64,000 nt of DNA, taken from contig NC_092020.1 in assembly GCF_042242105.1 (NCBI RefSeq), positions 8,273,501 through 8,337,500 of the forward strand. The letters run 5' to 3'. Shown piece after piece: positions 34,346-44,613 of this stretch. This DNA is from Pempheris klunzingeri (taxonomy: Eukaryota; Chordata; Actinopteri; Acropomatiformes; Pempheridae). Under the pieces are notes generated by a model. That model saw nothing but the letters and a program-made list of their open reading frames with translations, ran no database searches and was not told where the DNA came from. Both the position numbers and the translations under genes were made by a program. The stretch's first letter is position 1, and every line of letters begins with the position of its first letter.

Positions 34346-34417
34346 TAGCAGAGGATGGTTTCGATCCATCGACCTCTGGGTTATGGGCCCAGCACGCTTC
34401 CACTGCGCCACTCTGCT
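34346..34417 (-). tRNA. tRNA-iMet (CAT), HOR K copy 6, D-loop variant
   Basis: Second CAGTGGAAG copy in HOR K, the marker of an internal block duplication. Confidence 0.95.
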
Positions 34418-34697
34418 CTCCCATTTGCTGGTCAGGGCTTGCCCACCAGTCACTTATTAACCATTTATGTCTGATAAGATATTGGAAGTCACGGCAAAAC
34501 GTATTCCTTGTGTGAAAACATTACATTGCGATGCTGATAGTCGAGAATATTGACTATGAAAATCGCAGCGAAGCATTTGGCATACTGTAGAACGAACAGC
34601 ATCCTATGGACATTCCCAAGTTCACTCCAAGAACTTTGAATGTAAATCCAGGAAATTGGGACAGCATGGTGCTTTACCATTCCAAATAGCTCACAGT

Positions 34698-34769
34698 TAG
34701 CAGAGGATGGTTTCGATCCATCGACCTCTGGGTTATGGGCCCAGCACGCTTCCGCTGCGCCACTCTGCT
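34698..34769 (-). tRNA. tRNA-iMet (CAT), HOR K copy 7
   Basis: Consensus body. Confidence 0.96.
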
Positions 34770-35049
34770 CTCCCATTTGCTGGTCAGGGCTTGCCCACCA
34801 GTCACTTATTAATCATTTATGTCTGTAACGATATAGGAATTCACGGCAAAACGTATTCCTTGTGTGAAAACATTACATTGCGATGCTGATAGTCTAGAAT
34901 ATTGACTATGAAAATTGCAGCGAAGCATTTGGCATACTGTAGAACGAACAGCATCCTATGGACATTCCCAAGTTCACTCCAAGAACTTTGAATGTAAATC
35001 CTGGAAATTGGGACAGCATGGGGCTTTACCATTCCAAATAGCTCACAGT

Positions 35050-35121
35050 TAGCAGAGGATGGTTTCGATCCATCGACCTCTGGGTTATGGGCCCAGCACG
35101 CTTCCGCTGCGCCACTCTGCT
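35050..35121 (-). tRNA. tRNA-iMet (CAT), HOR K copy 8
   Basis: Consensus body. Confidence 0.96.
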
Positions 35122-35401
35122 CTCCCATTTGCTGGTCAGGGCTTGCCCACCAGTCACTTATTAATCATTTATGTCTGTAACGATATAGGAATTCACGGCA
35201 AAACGTATTCCTTGTGTGAAAACATTACATTGCGATGCTGATAGTCTAGAATATTGACTATGAAAATTGCAGCGAAGCATTTGGCATACTGTAGAACGAA
35301 CAGCATCCTATGGACATTCCCAAGTTCACTCCAAGAACTTTGAATGTAAATCCTGGAAATTGGGACAGCATGGGGCTTTACCATTCCAAATAGCTCACAG
35401 T

Positions 35402-35473
35402 TAGCAGAGGATGGTTTCGATCCATCGACCTCTGGGTTATGGGCCCAGCACGCTTCCGCTGCGCCACTCTGCT
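35402..35473 (-). tRNA. tRNA-iMet (CAT), HOR K copy 9
   Basis: Consensus body. Confidence 0.96.
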
Positions 35474-35753
35474 CTCCCATTTGCTGGTCAGGGCTTGCCC
35501 ACCAGTCACTTATTAATCATTTATGTCTGTAACGATATAGGAATTCACGGCAAAACGTATTCCTTGTGTGAAAACATTACATTGCGATGCTGATAGTCTA
35601 GAATATTGACTATGAAAATTGCAGCGAAGCATTTGGCATACTGTAGAACGAACAGCATCCTATGGACATTCCCAAGTTCACTCCAAGAACTTTGAATGTA
35701 AATCCAGGAAATTGGGACAGCATGGGGGTTTACCATTCCAAACAGCTCACAGT

Positions 35754-35825
35754 TAGCAGAGGATGGTTTCGATCCATCGACCTCTGGGTTATGGGCCCAG
35801 CACGCTTCCGCTGCGCCACTCTGCT
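35754..35825 (-). tRNA. tRNA-iMet (CAT), HOR K copy 10
   Basis: Consensus body, with the GGGGGTTTACC flank variant. Confidence 0.96.
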
Positions 35826-36105
35826 CTCCCATTTGCTGGTCAGGGCTTGCCCACCAGTCACTTATTAATCATTTATGTCTGTAACGATATAGGAATTCAC
35901 AGCAAAACGTATTCCTTGTGTGAAAACATTACATTGCAATGCTGATAGTCTAGAATATTGACTATGAAAATTGCAGCGAAGCATTTGGCATACTGTAGAA
36001 CGAACAGCATCCTATGGACATTCCCAAGTTCACTCCAAGAACTTTGAATGTAAATCCTGGAAATTGGGACAGCATGGGGCTTTACCATTCCAAATAGCTC
36101 ACAGT

Positions 36106-36177
36106 TAGCAGAGGATGGTTTCGATCCATCGACCTCTGGGTTATGGGCCCAGCACGCTTCCGCTGCGCCACTCTGCT
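36106..36177 (-). tRNA. tRNA-iMet (CAT), HOR K copy 11 (last)
   Basis: Consensus body. Confidence 0.96.
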
Positions 36178-36297
36178 CTCCCATTTGCTGGTCAGGGCTT
36201 GCCCACCAGTCACTTATTAATCATTTATGTCTGTAAAGATATTGGAATTCACGGCAAAACGTATTCCTTGCGTGAAAACATTACATTGCGATGCTGA

Positions 36298-36321
36298 ATG
36301 CATCCGCTGCGCCACTCTGCT
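36298..36321 (-). pseudogene. Half pseudo-iMet, HOR L
   Basis: 24-nt 5' remnant at the HOR start. Confidence 0.8.
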
Positions 36322-36772
36322 TACAGTTTTAGGGTTTGGGGCTTGCGCACTAGGATTTACTAATCTGTTGTGATTGTGCAAAAATCTCGTGATTCACGGG
36401 AACTACAGATGCAAGACAGAGAACAATGTTAGCAATTGCTTCTTTTTGGATAAAACTGGTGAGCCTCAGCTTCAGCGCTCAAGACCATTCAGCCGCACTG
36501 CCTCCATTTCCAGAATTTTATATTGGTCGTCAATAGGTCTTTTGTCAACGATGGGCAAAATAGTACATTGTCTTTGTAAGCAAACAGATGAACGTGCTGC
36601 CGTCTAGTGGTTCTGAGGAAAAACTGTTCCATAGTTTGCTTCAGGGCCGGCTTTGCTAATTCACAACCAATCAAATGCTTGCCTATACTTTACACAATGT
36701 TACCATAGGCTTCAGCCCTTCCAAGCCTGGTCCTGCTTTAGAACGGCAACAGAGATTACCTTCATTGTCAAG

Positions 36773-36854
36773 TGGCAGTGGTGGGATTCGAACCCACGCC
36801 TCCTGAGAGACTGGAGCCTTAATCCAGCGCCTTTGACCACTCGGCCACACTACC
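36773..36854 (-). tRNA. tRNA-Leu (AAG), HOR L, in a hybrid module
   Basis: Consensus 82-nt AAG body. The left flank up to about 36740 is TAG-type (CCATAGGCTTCAG); from CGGCAACAGAG on it is AAG-type. A crossover between the two Leu modules removed 730 bp, including the pseudo-iMet. Confidence 0.95.
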
Positions 36855-37269
36855 TGACAAGGAGCGTCTGTCATCACTAACTCAGTGACAAAGTGAGGAA
36901 GCCACACAGGGTGGCTCCATGGAGATATTTCAAAGCATAAAATACAGATATTATTGCTAGGCATTACTGAACGACATAAGGTACCTGAAATGTGAATTTT
37001 GTGTCCACAGCACTGAAGAAAGACATCCAGCCCTAGACGCTTGTGCCATTAAGTCCCTGTTCACTTGAAAACATTGAAATGACAATGTGCGTGACAAACC
37101 TAGACCAGCACAGATGGGACTTGACACAATAAAGTGCTTGCAAAAATCACAGTGAATCATTTGGCATACTGTAGAACGAACAGCATCCTAAGTTCACTCC
37201 AAGAACTTTGAATGTAAATCCTGGAAATTGGGACAGCATGGGGCTTTACCATTCCAAATAGCTCACAGT

Positions 37270-37341
37270 TAGCAGAGGATGGTTTCGATCCATCGACCTC
37301 TGGGTTATGGGCCCAGCACGCTTCCGCTGCGCCACTCTGCT
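37270..37341 (-). tRNA. tRNA-iMet (CAT), HOR L copy 1
   Basis: Consensus body. Its downstream flank lacks 12 bp near 37190 (CATCCTAAGTTC). Confidence 0.95.
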
Positions 37342-37621
37342 CTCCCATTTGCTGGTCAGGGCTTGCCCACCAGTCACTTATTAATCATTTATGTCTGTAA
37401 CGATATAGGAATTCACGGCAAAACGTATTCCTTGTGTGAAAACATTACATTGCGATGCTGATAGTCTAGAATATTGACTATGAAAATTGCAGCGAAGCAT
37501 TTGGCATACTGTAGAACGAACAGCATCCTATGGACATTCCCAAGTTCACTCCAAGAACTTTGAATGTAAATCCTGGAAATTGGGACAGCATGGGGCTTTA
37601 CCATCCCAAATAGCTCACAGT

Positions 37622-37687
37622 TAGCAGAGGATGGTTTCGATCCATCGACCTCTGGGTTATGGAATGCATCCGCTGCGCCACTCTGCT
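37622..37687 (-). pseudogene. Chimeric iMet/pseudo-iMet, 66 nt
   Basis: The 3' part, from the CAT anticodon through the T arm and acceptor, is true iMet. The 5' part is the pseudo-iMet or half-pseudo type (GCGCAGCGGATGCAT). Six nucleotides are missing at the joint and the 5' strand of the anticodon stem is gone, so it should not fold. Confidence 0.88.
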
Positions 37688-38138
37688 TGCAGTTTTAGGC
37701 TTTAGGGCTTGCGCACTAGGATTTACTAATCTGTTATGATTGTGCAAAAATCTCGTGATTCACGAGAACTACAGATGCACGATAGAGAACAATGTTAGCA
37801 ATTGCTTCTTTTTGGATGAAACTGGTGAGCCTCAACTTCAGCGCTCAAGACCATTCAGCCGCACTGCCTCCATTTCCAGAATTTTATATTGGTCGTCAAT
37901 AGGTCTTTTGTCAACGATGGGCAAAATAGTACATTGTCTTTGTAAGCTAACAGATGAACGTGCTGCCGTCTAGTGGTTCTGAGGAAAAACTGCTCCATAG
38001 TTTGCTTCAGGGCCGACTTTGCTAATTCACAACCAATCAAATGCTTGCCTAGACTTTACACAATGTTACCATTGGCTTCAGCCCTTCCAAGCCTGGTCCT
38101 GCTTTAGAACGGCAACAGAGATTACCTTCATTGTCAAG

Positions 38139-38220
38139 TGGCAGTGGTGGGATTCGAACCCACGCCTCCTGAGAGACTGGAGCCTTAATCCAGCGCCTTT
38201 GACCACTCGGCCACACTACC
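38139..38220 (-). tRNA. tRNA-Leu (AAG), HOR M
   Basis: Consensus body in an all-AAG-type module. Confidence 0.96.
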
Positions 38221-38647
38221 TGACAAGGAGCGTCTGTCATCACTAACTCAGTGACAAAGTGAGGAAGCCACACAGGGTGGCTCCATGGAGATATTTCAAA
38301 GCATAAAATACAGATATTATTGCTAGGCATTACTGAACGACATAAGGTACCTGAAATGTGAATTTTGTGTCCACAGCACTGAAGAAAGACATCCAGCCCT
38401 AGACGCTTGTGCCATTAAGTCCCTGTTCACTTGAAAACATTGAAATGACAATGTGCATGACAAACCTGGACCAGCACAGATGGGACTTGACACAATAAAG
38501 TGCTTGCAAAAATCGCAGTGAATCATTTGGCATACTGTAGAACGAACAGCATCCTATGGACATTCCCAAGTTCACTCCAAGAACTTTGAATGTAAATCCA
38601 GGAAATTGGGACAGCATGGTGCTTTACCATTCCAAATAGCTCACAGT

Positions 38648-38719
38648 TAGCAGAGAATGGTTTCGATCCATCGACCTCTGGGTTATGGGCCCAGCACGCT
38701 TCCGCTGCGCCACTCTGCT
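38648..38719 (-). tRNA. tRNA-iMet (CAT), HOR M copy 1, T-stem variant
   Basis: C-to-T at the end of the T stem (CCATT) gives a G-U closing pair. Shared with HOR N copy 1. Confidence 0.93.
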
Positions 38720-38999
38720 CTCCCATTTGTTGGTCAGGGCTTGCCCACCAGTCACTTATTAACCATTTATGTCTGATAAGATATTGGAAGTCACGGCAAA
38801 ACGTATTCCTTGTGTGAAAACATTACATTGCGATGCTGATAGTCTAGAATATTGACTATGAAAATTGCAGTGAAGCATTTGGCATACTGTAGAACGAACA
38901 GCATCCTATGGACATTCCCAAGTTCACTCCAAGAACTTTGAATGTAAATCCTGAAAATTGGGACAGCATGGGGCTTTAACATTCCAAATAGCTCACAGT

Positions 39000-39071
39000 T
39001 AGCAGAGGATGGTTTCGATCCATCGACCTCTGGGTTATGGGCCCAGCACGCTTCCGCTGCGCCACTCTGCT
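39000..39071 (-). tRNA. tRNA-iMet (CAT), HOR M copy 2
   Basis: Consensus body. Confidence 0.96.
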
Positions 39072-39351
39072 CTCCCATTTGCTGGTCAGGGCTTGCCCAC
39101 CAGTCACTTATTAATCATTTATGTCTGTAACGATATAGGAATTCACGGCAAAACGTATTCCTTGTGTGAAAACATTACATTGCGATGCTGATAGTCTAGA
39201 ATATTCACTATGAAAATCACAGCGAAGCATTTGGCATACTGTAGAACGAACAGCATCCTATGGACATTCCCAAGTTCACTCCAAGAACTTTGAATGTAAA
39301 TCCAGGAAATTGGGACTGCATGGTGCTTTACCTTTCCAAATAGCTCACAGT

Positions 39352-39423
39352 TAGCAGAGGATGGTTTCGATCCATCGACCTCTGGGTTATGGGCCCAGCA
39401 CGCTTCCGCTGCGCCACTCTGCT
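39352..39423 (-). tRNA. tRNA-iMet (CAT), HOR M copy 3 (last)
   Basis: Consensus body. Flank differences (GGGACTGCATGG, TACCTTTCC) are shared with HOR N copy 3. Confidence 0.96.
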
Positions 39424-39543
39424 CTCCCATTTGCTGGTCAGGGCTTGCCCACCAGTCACTTATTAATCATTTATGTCTGTAAAGATATTGGAATTCACGG
39501 CAAAATGTATTCCTTGCGTGAAAACATTACATTGCGATGCTGA

Positions 39544-39567
39544 ATGCATCTGCTGCGCCACTCTGCT
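39544..39567 (-). pseudogene. Half pseudo-iMet, HOR N
   Basis: 24-nt remnant with a CATCTGC variant. Confidence 0.8.
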
Positions 39568-40018
39568 TACAGTTTTAGGGTTTGGGGCTTGCGCACTAGG
39601 ATTTACTAATCTGTTATGATTGTGCAAAAATCTCGTGATTCACGGGAACTACAGATGCAAGGCAGAGAACAATGTTAGCAATTGCTTCTTTTTGGATAAA
39701 ACTGGTGAGCCTCAACTTCAGCGCTCAAGACCATTCAGCCGCACTGCCTCCATTTCCAGAATTTTATATTGGTCGTCAATAGGTCTTTTGTCAACGATGG
39801 GCAAAATAGTACATTGTCTTTGTAAGCTAACAGATGAACGTGCTGCCGTCTAGTGGTTCTGAGGAAAAACTGCTCCATAGTTTGCTTCAGGGCCGACTTT
39901 GCTAATTCACAACCAATCAAATGCTTGCCTAGACTTTACACAATGTTACCATTGGCTTCAGCCCTTCCAAGCCTGGTCCTGCTTTAGAACGGCAACAGAG
40001 ATTACCTTCATTGTCAAG

Positions 40019-40100
40019 TGGCAGTGGTGGGATTCGAACCCACGCCTCCTGAGAGACTGGAGCCTTAATCCAGCGCCTTTGACCACTCGGCCACACTACT
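40019..40100 (-). tRNA. tRNA-Leu (AAG), HOR N, first-base mutant
   Basis: Position 1 is A instead of G, leaving an A-C mismatch at the end of the acceptor stem. Otherwise consensus. The mismatch could affect RNase P cleavage and charging. Confidence 0.88.
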
Positions 40101-40527
40101 TGACAAGGAGCGTCTGTCATCACTAACTCAGTGACAAAGTGAGGAAGCCACACAGGGTGGCTCCATGGAGATATTTCAAAGCATAAAATACAGATATTAT
40201 TGCTAGGCATTACTGAACGACATAAGGTACCTGAAATGTGAATTTTGTGTCCACAGCACTGAAGAAAGACATCCAGCCCTAGACGCTTGTGCCATTAAGT
40301 CCCTGTTCACTTGAAAACATTGAAATGACAATGTGCATGACAAACCTGGACCAGCACAGATGGGACTTGACACAATAAAGTGCTTGCAAAAATCGCAGTG
40401 AATCATTTGGCATACTGTAGAACGAACAGCATCCTATGGACATTCCCAAGTTCACTCCAAGAACTTTGAATGTAAATCCAGGAAATTGGGACAGCATGGT
40501 GCTTTACCATTCCAAATAGCTCACAGT

Positions 40528-40599
40528 TAGCAGAGAATGGTTTCGATCCATCGACCTCTGGGTTATGGGCCCAGCACGCTTCCGCTGCGCCACTCTGCT
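40528..40599 (-). tRNA. tRNA-iMet (CAT), HOR N copy 1, T-stem variant
   Basis: Same CCATT change as HOR M copy 1. Confidence 0.93.
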
Positions 40600-40879
40600 C
40601 TCCCATTTGCTGGTCAGGGCTTGCCCACCAGTCACTTATTAACCATTTATGTCTGATAAGATATTGGAAGTCACGGCAAAACGTATTCCTTGTGTGAAAA
40701 CATTACATTGCGATGCTGATAGTCTAGAATATTGACTATGAAAATTGCAGTGAAGCATTTGGCATACTGTAGAACGAACAGCATCCTATGGACATTCCCA
40801 AGTTCACTCCAAGAACTTTGAATGTAAATCCTGAAAATTGGGACAGCATGGGGCTTTAACATTCCAAATAGCTCACAGT

Positions 40880-40951
40880 TAGCAGAGGATGGTTTCGATC
40901 CATCGACCTCTGGGTTATGGGCCCAGCACGCTTCCGCTGCGCCACTCTGCT
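40880..40951 (-). tRNA. tRNA-iMet (CAT), HOR N copy 2
   Basis: Consensus body. Confidence 0.96.
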
Positions 40952-41231
40952 CTCCCATTTGCTGGTCAGGGCTTGCCCACCAGTCACTTATTAATCATTT
41001 ATGTCTGTAACGATATAGGAATTCACGGCAAAACGTATTCCTTGTGTGAAAACATTACATTGCGATGCTGATAGTCTAGAATATTCACTATGAAAATCAC
41101 AGCGAAGCATTTGGCATACTGTAGAACGAACAGCATCCTATGGACATTCCCAAGTTCACTCCAAGAACTTTGAATGTAAATCCAGGAAATTGGGACTGCA
41201 TGGTGCTTTACCTTTCCAAATAGCTCACAGT

Positions 41232-41303
41232 TAGCAGAGGATGGTTTCGATCCATCGACCTCTGGGTTATGGGCCCAGCACGCTTCCGCTGCGCCACTCT
41301 GCT
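41232..41303 (-). tRNA. tRNA-iMet (CAT), HOR N copy 3 (last)
   Basis: Consensus body. The right-most iMet of the array. Confidence 0.96.
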
Positions 41304-41423
41304 CTCCCATTTGCTGGTCAGGGCTTGCCCACCAGTCACTTATTAATCATTTATGTCTGTAAAGATATTGGAATTCACGGCAAAATGTATTCCTTGCGTG
41401 AAAACATTACATTGCGATGCTGA

Positions 41424-41447
41424 ATGCATCTGCTGCGCCACTCTGCT
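41424..41447 (-). pseudogene. Half pseudo-iMet, array tail
   Basis: 24-nt remnant identical to the HOR N copy. Confidence 0.8.
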
Positions 41448-41898
41448 TACAGTTTTAGGGTTTGGGGCTTGCGCACTAGGATTTACTAATCTGTTATGAT
41501 TGTGCAAAAATCTCGTGATTCACGGGAACTACAGATGCAAGGCAGAGAACAATGTTAGCAATTGCTTCTTTTTGGATAAAACTGGTGAGCCTCAACTTCA
41601 GCGCTCAAGACCATTCAGCCGCACTGCCTCCATTTCCAGAATTTTATATTGGTCGTCAATAGGTCTTTTGTCAACGATGGGCACAATAGTACATTGTCTT
41701 TGTAAGCAAACAGATGAATGTGCTGCCGTCTAGTGGTTCTGAGGAAAAACTGTTCCATAGTTTGCTTCAGGGCCGACTTTGCTAATTCACGACCAATCAA
41801 ATGCTTGCCTAGACTTTACACAATGTTACCATTGGCTTCAGCCCTTCCAAGCCTGGTCCTGCTTTAGAACGGCAACAGAGATTACCTTCATTTTCAAG

Positions 41899-41962
41899 TG
41901 GCAGTGGTGGGATTCGAACCCACGCCTTAATCCAGCGCCTTTGACCACTCGGCCACACTACC
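41899..41962 (-). pseudogene. Truncated tRNA-Leu (AAG) at the array edge, 64 nt
   Basis: Lacks 18 nt covering the variable arm and the 3' side of the anticodon stem. The deletion lies between two GCCT tetramers, suggesting slippage. A and B boxes remain, so it could be transcribed but not folded. Confidence 0.9.
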
Positions 41963-41977
41963 TGACAAGGAGCTTCT

Positions 41978-42432
41978 CGCCTCTCTATTAATGTGCTTGG
42001 ACACAGAGCTCTGTGAACAGCCAGCCTCTTTAGCAATGACCTTTTGTGTCTTGCCCTCCTTGTGCAAGGTGTCAATGGTCGTCTTTTGGACAACTGTCAG
42101 GTCAGCAGTCTTCCCCATGATTGTGTAGCCTACAGAGCTAGACTGAGAGACCATTTAAAGACCTTTGCAGGTGAGTTAATTAGCTGATTAGAGTGTGGCA
42201 CCAGGTGTCTTCAATATTGAACCTTTCCACAATATTCAAATTTTCCGAGATACTGAATTTGGGTTTTTCATTAGTTGTCAGTTATAATCATCAAAATTAA
42301 AAGAAATAAACACTTGGAATATATCAGTCTGTGTGTAATGAATGAATATAATATATAAATTTCACTTTTTGAATGGAATTACTGAAATAAATCAACTTTT
42401 TCATGATATTGTAATTATATGACCAGCACCTG
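41978..42432 (-). mobile_element. Tc1-like transposon fragment bordering the tRNA array
   Basis: The right end (42360-42432) is the terminal repeat of a widespread fish Tc1 family, ending CCAGCACCTG followed by TA at 42433-42434. Inside it, on the minus strand, is the transposase start. The rest of the transposase and the other terminal repeat are missing, because the left side joins directly to the tRNA array after AGCTTCT (41971-41977). A dead fragment. Confidence 0.85.
41983..42118 (-). pseudogene. Tc1-like transposase, N-terminal fragment
   Basis: About 45 residues starting MGKTADLTVVQKTTIDTLHK and running through the first helix-turn-helix (KVIAKEAGCSQSSVSKHIN) of the paired-like DNA-binding domain. 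The family normally has about 340 residues. The second HTH, the GRPR-like hook and the whole DDE catalytic domain are absent. Just after HIN the frame appears to skip a few residues before the array junction. Confidence 0.8.
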
Positions 42433-44539
42433 TATAGTGCCAACCAAAATTTTGTTGGTTGATACTATGCAAAATCGCTGCATGAGAGTGGCATTTAGGT
42501 TATACCTTGGAATACATACAAACATATTTTTTTCGGTTTGTAATGTGAAATGTCTAAAGGCAGGTTGTAATTCAACATCTCCCGCACACAGCAGTGCCTG
42601 AATAAAAGAGCAAGAGTCCCACACATACACATTTTTGTTGTTTGTCTTCCAGCCAGTCACAGAGACTCTTGTTATTTACATCTGTATATATTTTCTGCAG
42701 CTCCCCTTCCCTGTTTTCTCTGGATCTCTTTGTCCATTCGTGTTCTCCAAGATGCACTTACCTGTTTATGTTTTTCTGTTTGTCTTTGCTTCGCTTTCAC
42801 TTCTTCTATTCATCTCTGACATGGCTTCACTTCGAGATAGGCCTCCATATTTCTTTGCTTCCTACTTCCTCTCACTTGCTACAGTCAGACAGTTCATGAA
42901 AATGAGCTGTCAGCATCTCTGGTGTGGTGGTGTGGAAGGAGAGCTGCCTCTCTTTCACTCTCTGCCTCTGTTTTCATCTTTCTCTCGGTGTGGTGGAAGG
43001 AAAGCTGCTTTTCTTTATTTTTTTTTCACTCTGTGCTACAGGGGAACTTGATGATGCAAATAAGCAAAGAGTCAAAGATCCACAAATACGCACAAAATGT
43101 AGTAACCCAAAGACATTCATGTGTTAGCCTTTGCATTTTATGAATAAAGCACATTATTTTGATGTGTTTTAGGTGGCTCAAACCTCCAAACAACCTGACT
43201 GTGCTGCTTTGTTCACCTACTGCTGTATGTGGATGAACTGGAGCGCATAAATCTCTCATAAATATACAAGTTGGCAGATAAATAGAAGGAGACAGATAAG
43301 ACATTCATCATACTTTCTAGGTTGTTTGCTACAAATAGAAAAGTTTGGCAGACTGCGGTGCACAAAATAGTTTTGGGTTTTGATGTGCTGGTGTCTGTAT
43401 TTTAGAATGAGATTGATTTGTAGTGGTGTAGCTGTTTACATGATGAGTAATTTGTCAAGGCCAGGTGGAAGACCAATGCAAGCTTTATTGTAATCTATTT
43501 CTCAGCTAGGGAAAGTTGGCTCACAATTCCTGATTTCCGCTTGTAGCAAGAGGAAGCAGCTTATGATAAATTACAGTGAATATAGTTCTATCAGCAGGAA
43601 GCACAACCTCTGGATGTAAAATGACCTTATTTAACTAAAAAAAATCCAAGTTATTTTTTTTGATGGAATTCATACAGTATCTGGCTGCTTTTCTGTTCTT
43701 CATTGCTCAGCAACACAGCCTCATGAATTTGTTTATTTGTGATGTCTTGAGGTTGTTTGCATTATATATATGCAGCCTTCTTTATCTCAAATAGGGCTTA
43801 TATAATAGGAACAACCTAACATCGTCATATCTGGACCAAAAGAACTTAATGTGACTTTTAACAATCACATTTTTTTTTCGTAACTTTAAATGTTTTTTAA
43901 AGCACACACCAAGTTTACCTACCTACAGCTATGGACAAAAGTTTGATCAAAGAGTGCTGTACTTTCTTTGTGTGTTTGTTTCACAAATTGCTCAGCACAG
44001 TGCCAGTTAGTCCTGAACAGAAAGAGCTTAGAACCAGTACACCAAACGGCACATGCTGCTTGTTGTGACCTGAACTGACAGCTTGTACAGCAAAAAACCC
44101 ACATGCCATGTGTACCAACAGCAGGGTAAACAACAGAGACTGGTAAATGCACATCTTTCACATGGCTGAATACAATAGATATTCTATTGTCTATGCCAAC
44201 ACTTGCAAGCTGTCAAGGACAATGAGAGAAATTGGTGTAATTCTACAGTTTTGACAAGTATATAACTAAAATCAGTATCCAACAAAGTTAGCCTGCAAAC
44301 AGTCTTTAACATCTTTTAGGCATTGAGAGTGTTGTCTACACAAGAAGTGAAAAAGACACTGAACTTTTAAATGGCAGTGAAAAATGACTGTAACCATTCT
44401 AATCACTTCACTGATCTTTATGACTTTTCCTCTTGTGCCACCTTAGACTGTATATACAAATGGATGACATGACAGCTCCCCTAAGGTGAAGCAAAAATAT
44501 CCCCAGTGGGTCATAAACCCTCTCCCCTCTATGTCAGTA
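42433..44539. other. Non-coding stretch, no gene recognised
   Basis: AT-rich DNA with pyrimidine-rich patches near 42690-43040. An open frame of 138 codons there is rich in Ser, Phe and Leu, as expected from pyrimidine-rich sequence, and resembles no family I know. Confidence 0.6.
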
Positions 44540-44613
44540 TATGGGAGATAGGCCTGACGTTGGGTGAGAGACACCCTGGCCTGGTCACCAGGAAATCGCA
44601 CGGCTGACACATA
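44540..44613. repeat. Dispersed fish repeat, left part, split by the Tc1 element
   Basis: TTGGGTGAGAG, CACCCTGGCCTGGTCACCAG and AATCGCA are hallmarks of a very common fish repeat. It resumes at 46151 after the Tc1 element. Confidence 0.65.

Larger units (their letters stand above)
30871..36297 (-). repeat. HOR K, 5427 bp, 11 iMet copies
   Basis: Exactly five 352-bp units longer than HOR J (5427 - 3667 = 1760). It is the largest iMet block in the window. Confidence 0.9.
36298..37663 (-). repeat. HOR L, collapsed, one Leu and one intact iMet
   Basis: Starts with a TAG-type half pseudo-iMet and flank, but its single Leu gene is AAG. It ends in an iMet/pseudo-iMet chimera. Confidence 0.85.
37664..39543 (-). 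repeat. HOR M, 1880 bp, one Leu(AAG) and 3 iMet
   Basis: Near-identical to HOR N except in its first ~150 bp, which come from the pseudo-iMet/AAG flank. Confidence 0.88.
39544..41423 (-). repeat. HOR N, 1880 bp, one Leu(AAG) and 3 iMet
   Basis: Duplicate of HOR M. Both carry the same private changes in the linker, in the first iMet T stem and in iMet flanks. Confidence 0.88.
1..41977 (-). repeat. Tandem tRNA gene array (iMet and Leu), at least 42 kb
   Basis: The whole interval is built from a few modules: a 352-bp iMet unit, a Leu(TAG) module, a Leu(AAG) module and a roughly 200-bp linker that occurs only between Leu(AAG) and the first iMet. All tRNA genes lie on the minus strand. Modules are near-identical between copies and differ by scattered substitutions and a few small indels, as expected from unequal crossing over and gene conversion. 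The array begins before the window. Its right end is a junction with a Tc1 fragment. No protein-coding gene lies in it. Confidence 0.97.
41424..41977 (-). repeat. Array tail, truncated Leu module
   Basis: A half pseudo-iMet and a Leu module mixing TAG-type and AAG-type diagnostic bases, cut off by a Tc1 fragment. Confidence 0.85.

Noticed and set aside
1-41977. Dozens of 60-95 codon open frames repeated through the array on both strands
   Set aside because: They are translations through tRNA genes and flanks. For example GEQSGAAEACWAHNPEVDG is iMet read as protein, and WPSGQRRWIKAP or WWDSNPRLLRD is Leu read in either direction. They recur because the DNA is repeated.
1-41977. CRISPR array or bacterial satellite
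   Set aside because: The repeats are tRNA genes in 352/730-bp units, not short repeats with unique spacers, and the flanks carry vertebrate transposons.
1-41977. Array as a pure assembly artefact
   Set aside because: Neighbouring HORs carry private, consistent variants and different unit counts, which simple duplication of reads would not give. The exact copy number may still be wrong.
42635-43051. 138-codon frame on the plus strand
   Set aside because: Rich in Ser, Phe and Leu from pyrimidine-rich DNA, with overlapping frames of similar character. No domain.
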